Part shown: one piece after another, positions 38,870 through 45,412 of the stretch
How the letters are laid out: every line of letters starts with the position of its first letter
How positions within the stretch are numbered: position 1 is the first letter of the stretch
From: a virus
Virus record (IMG/VR): IMGVR_UViG_3300018080_000215
Coordinates: 1 to 55,777 of that record
DNA length: 55,777 bases
Strand: one strand, 5' to 3'
Program-made: the position numbers and the translations under genes
The notes under the pieces: generated by a model
The model's database searches: none
What the model saw: the letters and a program-made list of their open reading frames with translations, nothing else
Told to the model about the DNA's origin: nothing

Positions 38870-39660
38870 AGAAGCAGCGACCTGGGCTGGTCTATGGTTA
38901 CGGGCGGCACTCCACCCACAAGCAAGACTTGACCCAAGATGTTCAGAAACAGCGGTGTTACGAATACTTCCAACGGAGCCTGTTGGGAGACGGGTGTATT
39001 TGGCAAGGGTTCTATTACGATACCGCTGTATCTGCTGGGAGAACTTCGTTTGCTGAAAGACCGCAAGGAAAGATGGTCTTCCATTCCCTCCAGCCTGGGG
39101 ATCACCTAGTCTTATCCAGGCTCGACCGATGCTTCCGTTCTGTTCTGGACGGGGTCAATGTGATGGAGATGCTTGAGAAGAGGGGAGTGTATTTTCATTC
39201 GCTCGACCTGAGTATCGACACTAGAACCCCGCTCGGTAGGTACGTCCGCAACATCTTGCTGGCTGGCGCAGAGTTGGAACGCGATTTAGCCAGGGAGAGA
39301 GCCAACGAAACAATTGCATACTTGCAATCACAAGACCTCCCTTACACTAGGGTTGCTCCGATTGGCTGGAAGATCGTTCGGAGAAACAAGCGTCGGGAGT
39401 ATCGGGTAGACCAAGAGGAAAGGGATTTCGTAGAACTGCTGCGGGAGGGCAGGGATGCCGGTGCTTCGGTCTACGATCTTGCCAACTACTGCTGGAATAC
39501 CCAGGAACGGTTTGGGACGAGCCGGAACTTTGGGAACCTGTCTGCCATCAAGTGGGCTTTGCAAGCCCATGCACTTGGCTTCCCCAAGGTTGTTGGTCGA
39601 AGAAGGATAAACAAACTGTGGCGGGAACAGCATGATGCTGGCCTGCTTCCCCAGTTCTAA
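38866..39660 (+). CDS. Serine recombinase/resolvase (264 aa)
   Basis: GTG 38866 overlaps the previous TGA. The catalytic serine is S16 in YGYGRHSTHKQDLTQDV; further hallmarks are LSRLDRCFRSVLDGVNVME (Arg-containing D helix), the SIDTRTPLGRYVRNILLAGA motif and ELERDLARERANETI, followed by a C-terminal helical DNA-binding part. Length is intermediate between small resolvases (~190 aa) and large integrases (~450 aa). It may invert a segment, resolve multimers or mediate alternative integration. Its stop overlaps the convergent sigma-like gene by four bases. No crossover site was identified. Confidence 0.9.
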   Translation: MKKQRPGLVYGYGRHSTHKQDLTQDVQKQRCYEYFQRSLLGDGCIWQGFYYDTAVSAGRTSFAERPQGKMVFHSLQPGDHLVLSRLDRCFRSVLDGVNVMEMLEKRGVYFHSLDLSIDTRTPLGRYVRNILLAGAELERDLARERANETIAYLQSQDLPYTRVAPIGWKIVRRNKRREYRVDQEERDFVELLREGRDAGASVYDLANYCWNTQERFGTSRNFGNLSAIKWALQAHALGFPKVVGRRRINKLWREQHDAGLLPQF

Positions 39661-40184
39661 GGCAGATCGCTCTCTGCCTGACGCAGCGACTTGATCGCTG
39701 CTTGTACCCTCCGCTGAATAGTGCGGGGGTCACACTGCTGCTCGTATCCCAGTTGCTCTAGGGTGACTTGCTCTATGAGCCGATCTTCGAGAAGCACTCT
39801 GTCTTCCGCAGACAGCAGCCTCAATGCCCGCAGTGCCCGCATTTCCTGGCGGGTTCTGTGGGTGTTGGGGGTGGGGTCTAGGATTCTTTCTGTCGGGATA
39901 TATCTGCCGTCCTGCCTCTGTTGCTTCAGGACTTCCCGATATAGGGCATGGCGAATAGCCGAAGAGAAGTATGTGCTGACTTGGCTCTTCTCTGGACTGT
40001 AGGTAAATGCCGCGAGACAGATCGCATGATTGGCAACACTGTACAGATCGACCCTCTTGATCCAGGGGCGCAGGTCTGGATTGCGCTTGATGAATGTCCG
40101 CACCGCTGGCTGCACTACTTCGGCAGCCTCTTCTACATAGCGGCGTTGCTTGTTATTCAGTCGGCGGGGCTTGCTCTGGCGCAT
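39657..40184 (-). CDS. Sigma-factor-like protein (175 aa)
   Basis: Residues ~44-95 (VDLYSVANHAICLAAFTYSP then STYFSSAIRHALYREVLKQ) match sigma70 region 2, the core-binding and -10-melting helix. Residues ~120-170 (LSAEDRVLLEDRLIEQVTLE then QQCDPRTIQRRVQAAIKSLR) match region 4 HTH. No region 3 is seen, so it is a group-4/phage-type sigma. It is the last gene of the minus recombination operon and could direct host RNA polymerase to late promoters, a common phage strategy. Converges with the recombinase gene with a four-base stop overlap. Confidence 0.85.
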   Translation of the reverse strand: MRQSKPRRLNNKQRRYVEEAAEVVQPAVRTFIKRNPDLRPWIKRVDLYSVANHAICLAAFTYSPEKSQVSTYFSSAIRHALYREVLKQQRQDGRYIPTERILDPTPNTHRTRQEMRALRALRLLSAEDRVLLEDRLIEQVTLEQLGYEQQCDPRTIQRRVQAAIKSLRQAESDLP

Positions 40185-40467
40185 CGGAATGTACTCGGAT
40201 AAGTGTGTCGAGTTTCGCGCCGATCAATTCCAGCCTTTCTGTATGTCTTTTTTGCCCGTCTACTATCTGCTCCACCACCTCAAAATGTGCGTCCAACAAC
40301 GGTTGGACGATGTCTGTCTTGAGCCAGTAGCCCACAATGAGCAGAAGTAGGGTGGGTACACCGAACCGCTCTGCTACCCGGAGTCCGAACTCGGCGTAAG
40401 GACTGAGGTGGTGGTGGCTTGTGGACTGCGAGGGGCGAGATTCAACTCGCACTGCTGCGTCTGACAT
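40153..40467 (-). CDS. Membrane-anchored coiled-coil protein, i-spanin-like (104 aa)
   Basis: Start ATG 40467 chosen because it lies inside the 60-aa secreted-protein gene in another frame. One hydrophobic segment (RFGVPTLLLLIVGYWL, about residues 34-49) is followed by an acidic/charged coiled-coil region (HFEVVEQIVDGQKRHTERLE) and a Pro-rich tail. N-in/C-out topology with coiled coil resembles inner-membrane spanin subunits (Rz), and the overlap with a small secreted gene resembles Rz/Rz1. Pattern-based; a holin accessory role is also possible. Confidence 0.6.
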   Translation of the reverse strand: MSDAAVRVESRPSQSTSHHHLSPYAEFGLRVAERFGVPTLLLLIVGYWLKTDIVQPLLDAHFEVVEQIVDGQKRHTERLELIGAKLDTLIRVHSDAPEQAPPTE

Positions 40468-40556
40468 TTCTGCTGAACCTGGGTGGGGGGGTGGCTGACG
40501 GGGGGTTCCACAGTAGCGATTCCAAATGCCACTGCTGCTGCTACTAGGACGTTCAT
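40374..40556 (-). CDS. Small secreted Pro-rich protein, Rz1-like candidate (60 aa)
   Basis: ATG 40556 overlaps the peptidase stop (ATGA). N-terminal MNVLVAAAVAFGIATVEPPV is a plausible signal peptide, followed by a Pro/Gln/Ser-rich chain with two Cys (VQQKCQTQQCELN). It lacks a clear lipobox Cys at the cleavage region, so it is not a textbook o-spanin lipoprotein. It overlaps the spanin-like gene by 94 bases. Assigned from overlap architecture; modest confidence. Confidence 0.5.
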   Translation of the reverse strand: MNVLVAAAVAFGIATVEPPVSHPPTQVQQKCQTQQCELNLAPRSPQATTTSVLTPSSDSG

Positions 40557-41572
40557 ACAATCCCCCCCAGCCCCCAGTTGGGCATGATCCTGGCGGGCCA
40601 GCCCGCACTGGCCCCCATCGCTACTGCGTAACGATTGTCTAGGTCTGTCCACTTCGCCCAGAAAGAACCATGCGGAATCTCTATGTCTGTTCCTGGAATA
40701 CCCCTCTCACCTGAAATCCAATTGTTTCCCCAAGAATTGATAACCAAAATCAGACCACAACCCTCTCGTTCTATCGTCTCTGGCCGGTCATCAACCGCAC
40801 CATAGGCCATAGCATGATGCCAAGTCTGCCTGCTTCTGCTAGCAACACCGTACTTGTTCCGCGTCTTCTCGAATGCCTCTGATCCGCATGAGGAGATGGC
40901 ATTTCCGGTAGCCAGCATATCTCGCACCGACTCATAGGTGCGGCAGACCGTTGTGTTCTGGCAAAGATTCTCTTGCCCCTTGGTAACTATCTCTGCTGGC
41001 GGGCTGAGTCTCCCCCATTTCCCTGCAACCTGGGGAGAGTATTTCGTTAGGTCGAACCCCAGTTCTGGGTAGTCTCGGCGAATCCACATCGCGCTTTTTG
41101 TCAGTGCTATCTCTGCTGCCTCGGCGCACTGCCAACCCTCCCCAGAATGACCGCGATACCAGTATAGGGCTTCGCTACTAATGCAGCCTGACCGAACTGC
41201 CTCGTCTGACAATTCTGGGATACTGTGCTTGTCTGGGTTAGACCCATACTGGAGTTCGTACATATAAGAAATCCAGATCGCAGTCCGCGTCGAGAAACTG
41301 ACGCAGTCGCCTCGCTCCTGGGCGCGACCGGGAATAGCCTCTGGGTATCTGTCGCTCACCGCTCGGTATGGCAAACTGAGTTTCCCTTCGCCTGCACCAT
41401 AGATTCCATACTGGGAACAGGCATCCTCCGCGTATCGGTTTTGCCCTCTGTCCTCAATGGTCTTGAGGAGATGCTCGGCCCCGGCGGCATCCCAGTACGC
41501 TCCTTCAAGGCCGCGCTCATACGCCTCCTCGATCAGCAGCGGGTCGCTGGCTATCAATTCGCGGTCGCGCAC
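40553..41572 (-). CDS. Papain-like cysteine peptidase (339 aa)
   Basis: Hallmarks of the C1A fold: oxyanion Gln85 in RAQERGDCVSFS with nucleophile Cys90, His252/253 in QTWHHAMAYGAVDD, and Asn279 in LVINSWGNNW. The INSWG motif is the signature of papain-like enzymes. Located between membrane-protein genes and the spanin-like pair, it is a candidate lysis endopeptidase or a virion/host-protein protease. No transmembrane or signal sequence is seen, so release would need a holin or a structural route. Such peptidases are uncommon in phages. Confidence 0.9.
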   Translation of the reverse strand: MRDRELIASDPLLIEEAYERGLEGAYWDAAGAEHLLKTIEDRGQNRYAEDACSQYGIYGAGEGKLSLPYRAVSDRYPEAIPGRAQERGDCVSFSTRTAIWISYMYELQYGSNPDKHSIPELSDEAVRSGCISSEALYWYRGHSGEGWQCAEAAEIALTKSAMWIRRDYPELGFDLTKYSPQVAGKWGRLSPPAEIVTKGQENLCQNTTVCRTYESVRDMLATGNAISSCGSEAFEKTRNKYGVASRSRQTWHHAMAYGAVDDRPETIEREGCGLILVINSWGNNWISGERGIPGTDIEIPHGSFWAKWTDLDNRYAVAMGASAGWPARIMPNWGLGGIV

Positions 41573-42060
41573 AGTTCTGCCATCCGCGAGAGGGTTGATG
41601 CGATTTCGCTACGCAAAGAGGGATTCATCAGCACCTCCTCCTTGCCGACGCCAACGTCCAGCATTCGCTCTATGGCGGCAGACAGTCCGGTAGTAGGCTG
41701 GTTGTCTCCGATGCCTCGCCAGACAACGAGCAGCCCCGCCCGATGCCCCCTGCGGAATGCCTGGGTATCGACAAGGGTGGGTTCCGATAGTTCGCCGTCC
41801 GCAACCACCGCGCGGGCGAGCGCACCATAGAACTCGCCGAGCAGCGTCCTGTCCGCTGGCTTGAGTGAACTAGCCTGTTCCCAGAAGTCCCGCTCTGCGT
41901 CAGTTAGATGCTCGGGAACTACGACCGGATTGTCCGGGACAAGCGGGCCTAGCGGCAAACCGTTAGGCAGCCTGTGTCCGACGAAGACGGCCAAAGCGGC
42001 CAGCACAAAAAAAATTTGTGTTGAACCCAAAAATTTTTGGGAGGCACTATTTGGTGGCAT
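41554..42060 (-). CDS. N-terminally anchored hypothetical protein (168 aa)
   Basis: 168 aa; residues ~15-29 (IFFVLAALAVFVGHRL) form a single membrane anchor, followed by a hydrophilic, mostly helical domain (LTDAERDFWEQASSLKP, EIASTLSRMAELCATAN). It overlaps the peptidase start by 19 bases and the next membrane-protein gene by 14 bases. An A/T run lies under the membrane segment. Probably part of the lysis or envelope module. No family recognised. Confidence 0.7.
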   Translation of the reverse strand: MPPNSASQKFLGSTQIFFVLAALAVFVGHRLPNGLPLGPLVPDNPVVVPEHLTDAERDFWEQASSLKPADRTLLGEFYGALARAVVADGELSEPTLVDTQAFRRGHRAGLLVVWRGIGDNQPTTGLSAAIERMLDVGVGKEEVLMNPSLRSEIASTLSRMAELCATAN

Positions 42061-42376
42061 TTGTTTTGACTGCTTTTTCGGGCGTTTTTATCGCGATGTC
42101 TGTACGCAAAACATTGTTCGGCTCGCCGCCAAGCAGCCGCCAAATCAGTTCGCGCGCGAGCGGGACACACTTATCTGAATCTTGGGTGCCCTTGGCCTCG
42201 TCCGAAAAACGCATGAGCGTTGTTACCCACTCCTCATGCCAGCCCAGCGGGACGGCAGGATCGCTAGGCTTGCCCGGTGCCAAGATTCCTAGCAAGGCAG
42301 CCCTATTGCTGTAGCCGTACCATAGGATGGCGGCGGCAGCGATGGCGATGTAGCCAAGATATTCAGTCGGTTGCAT
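42047..42376 (-). CDS. Small membrane protein (109 aa)
   Basis: 109 aa; residues ~7-24 (LGYIAIAAAAILWYGY) form an N-terminal membrane segment, followed by a charged cytoplasmic or periplasmic tail rich in Lys at the end (TPEKAVKTNATK). Possible holin-like or anchoring component of the lysis cluster by position. Overlaps both neighbours by about 14 bases. No family recognised. Confidence 0.68.
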   Translation of the reverse strand: MQPTEYLGYIAIAAAAILWYGYSNRAALLGILAPGKPSDPAVPLGWHEEWVTTLMRFSDEAKGTQDSDKCVPLARELIWRLLGGEPNNVLRTDIAIKTPEKAVKTNATK

Positions 42377-42626
42377 TCACCCTCTCCATCAGCAGGCAAA
42401 TTTGGTCGCACAGATAATCTACCAAAGCCTTGCCCTCTGGTGTGACAACGATGTCTTCGATCAGTCCGACAATGCGGTCATCATGTTCAAATGGGGTTTG
42501 TTTGGCAACCCATTCGATGATGTCGATAACTGCGAGAACCCGCTTCACACCGGGGGGTGAGTCGGGCAGAGAGGTAATCATTTGCAGCAGCGGGAGCAGT
42601 TGCAAAAGCAATTTGAGATTGGGCAT
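42363..42626 (-). CDS. Small hypothetical protein (87 aa)
   Basis: 87 aa; the N-terminus (NLKLLLQLLPLLQMITSLPD) is a Leu-rich helix that may associate with membrane, and the rest is acidic and helical (IIEWVAKQTPFEHDDRIVGL). Directly precedes the membrane-protein genes. Function unknown. It is separated from the next upstream gene by about 50 bases. Confidence 0.68.
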   Translation of the reverse strand: MPNLKLLLQLLPLLQMITSLPDSPPGVKRVLAVIDIIEWVAKQTPFEHDDRIVGLIEDIVVTPEGKALVDYLCDQICLLMERVNATD

Positions 42627-42676
42627 CTCGCACCTGTAGAAGGGGAATTCCGTAAGCCCTCTGTATATGGTGCTAA

Positions 42677-42961
42677 TTATTTCAAATCGGCAGTGGGTGA
42701 GAACGCCGAATTTGAGCGTTGTGCGAGGCTATTCAGATACCATTTTTTGTCTATGCCACAGGCTTCGCAGGCTTCCGAGAATGTGATTAGCCCTTTGTCC
42801 TGGCATAGCCAATCTCGTATCGTCCTTCGGCCCCGAATGCGCTCCTTGTTGTGGGTGCGATGCACCAACTCCTGTGCTGATCGCAGCAGCATCGCAGCGC
42901 AAAGCGACCGCCACCCCCCAAGCAACTCATCGTCACTGAGCCTCTGATCCTCTGCATCCAT
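42677..42961 (-). CDS. Hypothetical protein (94 aa)
   Basis: ATG 42961 is preferred over a Met 21 bases upstream because GGAGG lies 6 bases before it. Product MDAEDQRLSDDELLGGWRSL, then a basic middle (RTHNKERIRGRRTIRDWL) and a C-terminal ACEACGIDKKW stretch. Helical; possibly nucleic-acid binding. Overlaps the DUF3310-type gene by 29 bases. No family recognised. Confidence 0.7.
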   Translation of the reverse strand: MDAEDQRLSDDELLGGWRSLCAAMLLRSAQELVHRTHNKERIRGRRTIRDWLCQDKGLITFSEACEACGIDKKWYLNSLAQRSNSAFSPTADLK

Positions 42962-43166
42962 GCCGTGCCTCCAGTGTTGCAATCTCCCTCTCTAAATACC
43001 ACCGGGCCTTCTTCAGGTCTTCCAGTTCGCTCGTTTGGCTCTTGCGTCCAGCCCTGGCGACATACTTGATGACGTTGCCTCGGCAGAAGTTCATTGTTTC
43101 AGTAAGGGTGATGACGCTTGCCCCGTTCGGCATATCGTAGTAGTCCCGGTCTTCCTCGCTCGTCAT
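42933..43166 (-). CDS. DUF3310-type protein (77 aa)
   Basis: ATG 43166 follows GGGGGAGA and overlaps the previous TGA. The sequence TETMNFCRGNVIKYVARAGR, then SELEDLKKARWYLEREIA, is the DUF3310 pattern (NFxxGNVxKYxxRxGxK ... dLxKAxwYl), a small domain common in phages and often fused to or near nucleotide kinases. Its role is not established; nucleotide metabolism has been suggested for the family. Confident family match. Confidence 0.88.
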   Translation of the reverse strand: MTSEEDRDYYDMPNGASVITLTETMNFCRGNVIKYVARAGRKSQTSELEDLKKARWYLEREIATLEARHGCRGSEAQ

Positions 43167-43468
43167 TCTCCCCCCCGGTAGTGAATAGTGATTGCCCCGT
43201 AAATGGCCCAAAAGATGCTGTCATGCTCGGTATGGATGGGAACGCACACCTCATGGCGAATGGCATGGGCGTACTCCTCTATAAGCGTATCTGCCATTAC
43301 CTCGTCACTGGCCTGGGCTATGCGAATCCTAACCCGATCACCCTCGCATTCCATCTCGCCATGCAGTCCCGGCAGGCTGGACGGCGGCAGCACCCTGACT
43401 GTCGTTTTACGTCTCAGCGGATAATGCCGACGTAGCCATCTGCACAGTCTCCGCATTCTCATAGGCAT
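43163..43468 (-). CDS. Putative small zincin-like protein (101 aa)
   Basis: 101 aa with a basic N-terminus. The segment DTLIEEYAHAIRHE followed by HTEHDSIFWAIYG has the layout of small phage SprT-like metalloproteins (hydrophobic-(H/E)-E-x-x-H ... H-x-x-F-W), though the first His of HExxH is Glu here. It may be a degenerate metallopeptidase or DNA-protein crosslink-type protein. Several in-frame starts exist near the upstream gene; 43468 overlaps that gene by 62 bases and a later start is possible. Confidence 0.62.
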   Translation of the reverse strand: MPMRMRRLCRWLRRHYPLRRKTTVRVLPPSSLPGLHGEMECEGDRVRIRIAQASDEVMADTLIEEYAHAIRHEVCVPIHTEHDSIFWAIYGAITIHYRGGE

Positions 43469-43778
43469 GGCATAACACCGGTAGGTCAGTCACCCTAATA
43501 GTCAGCAGCCATTCGGAGCGAGAACGACGATGCATGAGGACGGGAGTCCTTCTGCCACTTTGAGATATGGCTATCTCCATAGCCTTAGTCACATTCAATC
43601 GCTCATTTCGCTTGACTTCCCACCACAATTGCGGAGTCTGCTCCACCCGTAGATCGGCAGAATCGGCAGTCCCGCAGTGCTGTTGTGTCCTGCCGCACAC
43701 CCAACCGAATAGATCGCGCAGAAACTTCGCGGCTTCCAGTTCTCCGTTCTTCCCTTTTCGCCGAGAATTCAAGGCCAT
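43407..43778 (-). CDS. Holliday-junction-resolvase-like PD-(D/E)XK nuclease (123 aa)
   Basis: Motifs in order: KGKNGELEAAKFLRDLFGW (conserved Glu), DSADLRV (catalytic Asp) and WWEVKRNERLN (E-x-K), then PVLMHRRSRSEWLLTI. This is the arrangement of phage-type archaeal-like Holliday junction resolvases and VRR-NUC relatives. It would resolve branched DNA from ERF/RecE recombination before packaging. Overlaps its neighbours by 10 and 62 bases in the recombination operon. Confidence 0.82.
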   Translation of the reverse strand: MALNSRRKGKNGELEAAKFLRDLFGWVCGRTQQHCGTADSADLRVEQTPQLWWEVKRNERLNVTKAMEIAISQSGRRTPVLMHRRSRSEWLLTIRVTDLPVLCHAYENAETVQMATSALSAET

Positions 43779-44152
43779 GCTTTCCCCCCTCCATACCTTT
43801 CGGCTAGGTACTCCTCTGGTATCTCTTCAGGCTCATACGGCAGATTTGCCCACCGACGCAGTTTCGCCAAGACTTTAGTATCGAACTCGCCGTCTTCCTC
43901 AAACTTGGCCGTCAGGATAGCACCGGGCCTTAGTGCGGGGTAGTCGGCCAGATTGTCATGGACTGCCCGATGGCAGCGATTGCAAAGCAAACACCAGTTT
44001 TCTGGTATGTCCTTGCGACCCGGCCCCCCGACAATGTGGTGAACTTCCAGCCAACGTCCCCTCTCGTCTATCTGCCAGTGGCAGACCGCGCATCTCCCCC
44101 GCAGCATCACATAGTCATTCTTGTCCAAGTCCTTCGGGAGCCTTATTGTCAT
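43769..44152 (-). CDS. HNH endonuclease (127 aa)
   Basis: CAVC at residues ~21-24, EVHHIVGGPG near 36-45, and CLLCNRCHRAVHDN near 55-68 form a zinc-supported HNH fold. The acidic C-terminal part (PEEIPEEYLAERYG) is typical of phage HNH proteins near terminase or recombination genes. It may nick DNA during packaging or recombination. Overlaps the GNAT gene end by 38 bases. Confidence 0.9.
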   Translation of the reverse strand: MTIRLPKDLDKNDYVMLRGRCAVCHWQIDERGRWLEVHHIVGGPGRKDIPENWCLLCNRCHRAVHDNLADYPALRPGAILTAKFEEDGEFDTKVLAKLRRWANLPYEPEEIPEEYLAERYGGGKAWP

Positions 44153-44615
44153 TAGGGTGTTTCCTTATCCATCCATCTGCGACCTTGGCATATTGACGTA
44201 TGTCAACGAATGACAGGTCTTTGGCAATCTTGAGAAATGAATCTGCAAATACTGCGACGGGAACCTCTTGGTTCAGCACACCGTCAACGAGCAGGATGGA
44301 CACCAACGCATGGGCTAGACCTCGATTGCGGAAATCGGGATCGACAAACCCTTGTAGCGATAGTGCCCTGTCCCATTGAGTGACGCTGACCCATCCGAGG
44401 CAATGCAGTGAATCGGTATATGGGTCAGACCAAAGGCAGATCGACATTGGGAAATCTGCTGACTCTGGGCTGTCGCTAGAACCTGCGCTCGACTCTGAGT
44501 ATTCGACGAAGAATCGGTGCATCTCTGAGCCGGGGTTCGACAGTTTTCTGGCAATTTCGCTGGCTACCCAATCTGGCAATGCGCTACTGCGGGTAGTCTG
44601 TATTGTTACACTCAT
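44115..44615 (-). CDS. GNAT-family acetyltransferase-like protein (166 aa)
   Basis: The segment LQGFVDPDFRNRGLAHALVS is a GNAT motif A (V-x-P-x-x-R-x-x-G-h-g), preceded by strands LGWVSVTQWDRALS. The N-terminal part carries SSALPDWVASEIARKLSN. Phage GNATs modify host proteins, tRNAs or small molecules; substrate unknown. Four bases separate it from the nuclease gene upstream. The second Gly of the canonical RxxGxG/A loop is relaxed. Confidence 0.72.
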   Translation of the reverse strand: MSVTIQTTRSSALPDWVASEIARKLSNPGSEMHRFFVEYSESSAGSSDSPESADFPMSICLWSDPYTDSLHCLGWVSVTQWDRALSLQGFVDPDFRNRGLAHALVSILLVDGVLNQEVPVAVFADSFLKIAKDLSFVDIRQYAKVADGWIRKHPNDNKAPEGLGQE

Positions 44616-44618
44616 TTC

Positions 44619-45170
44619 TTAAATCCAATCTAGGATGCTTTCCCATTCGGCGACCGGCATAAACAGAACCTTGTTCAATTGACAGGCCCAACTGAAACTC
44701 TTGCGGTCATCAAGTTTCAGTGATTTCTCCTCCAGCGTCCAGTAGGGTTTGGTTGCGGGGATAATCACACCCATGTGCGTCATCGCTCTATTGGCAGTTA
44801 GGTAACACAGGAACGGTGTGGTGTATCGCCTTCGTTCTGTTACTCCCATGTTGTAATACTGGTGTGCCGGGATGCTCCGATCCCGCATCTTGTATTCTTC
44901 ATTAATGTAAAAGGTGGGGTACGGGTAATCGTCCTTGTTGGTGAAGTCGAACTTCCGACGCTTCGCCTCAATGGGGAATCCGTTTAGTGCCATATCGGGG
45001 TCAGGATCGGGAGTGTGAGAGATCACCTGTTCGGCTGGCTTTGGTGCGCGCAGCCCAGAGAACCGCTGCCTGAGCAAGCGGTAGACCTTGAACTCCCACT
45101 CCTTGCCGTAGTGGATGAACCGCTCAAATTCTGCGTCTGTTCGTCCCATCTCCATGTATATGGACTCCAT
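44619..45170 (-). CDS. PD-(D/E)XK nuclease-like protein (183 aa)
   Basis: Start ATG 45170 has GGGGG upstream; later Mets at residues 6 and 8 are alternatives. Core motif DMALNGFPIEAKRRKFDF gives Asp ... E-x-K, followed by YPYPTFYINEEYKM, the pattern of short PD-(D/E)XK nucleases or restriction-type folds. The rest contains AMTHMGVIIPATKPYW and SWACQLNKVLFMPV. In this operon it probably assists recombination or defence against host/competing DNA. The 240-bp leader upstream contains an 11-bp inverted repeat. Confidence 0.72.
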   Translation of the reverse strand: MESIYMEMGRTDAEFERFIHYGKEWEFKVYRLLRQRFSGLRAPKPAEQVISHTPDPDPDMALNGFPIEAKRRKFDFTNKDDYPYPTFYINEEYKMRDRSIPAHQYYNMGVTERRRYTTPFLCYLTANRAMTHMGVIIPATKPYWTLEEKSLKLDDRKSFSWACQLNKVLFMPVAEWESILDWI

Positions 45171-45187
45171 CTGCGCAAACCCCCGTT

Positions 45188-45342
45188 CTGCATAGAGGGG
45201 GGTGTTCCTTATGCTGGGGCGATACCCAAGCCGCAGGGGACGCCTTATTGGGGGGCTTCCTCTATGCAGTTGCCAGACCCGGGGGGGAGGTGCTGGACTT
45301 CGCGCGACCCTGTGGTTGTCCGTCCGATCAAGTTCAGGACGG
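45188..45342. other. Gene-free leader with inverted repeats
   Basis: Between the helicase and nuclease genes, bases 45171-45412 carry no convincing gene. A perfect 11-bp inverted repeat CTGCATAGAGG/CCTCTATGCAG (45188-45198, 45259-45269) is separated by 60 bases, and a 6-bp stem CCGTCC/GGACGG (45320-45342) is followed on the plus strand by TTTTGTTT. They may be regulatory or recombination sites. Confidence 0.45.
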
Positions 45343-45412
45343 TTTTGTTTATGCTGGCGACTTTTGATTTCGGGGCGGTGGTGTCGGCCAGTACATGAAC
45401 ACCGCTATATCG

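Noticed and set aside
39658-39660. Frameshift fusing the recombinase and the sigma gene
   Set aside because: They are convergent genes on opposite strands with overlapping stop codons, a compact but normal arrangement.
42005-42037. Programmed frameshift or slippage site at the T8 run
   Set aside because: The run lies under a membrane segment of a complete gene and no alternative-frame product of interest follows; it is probably just composition.
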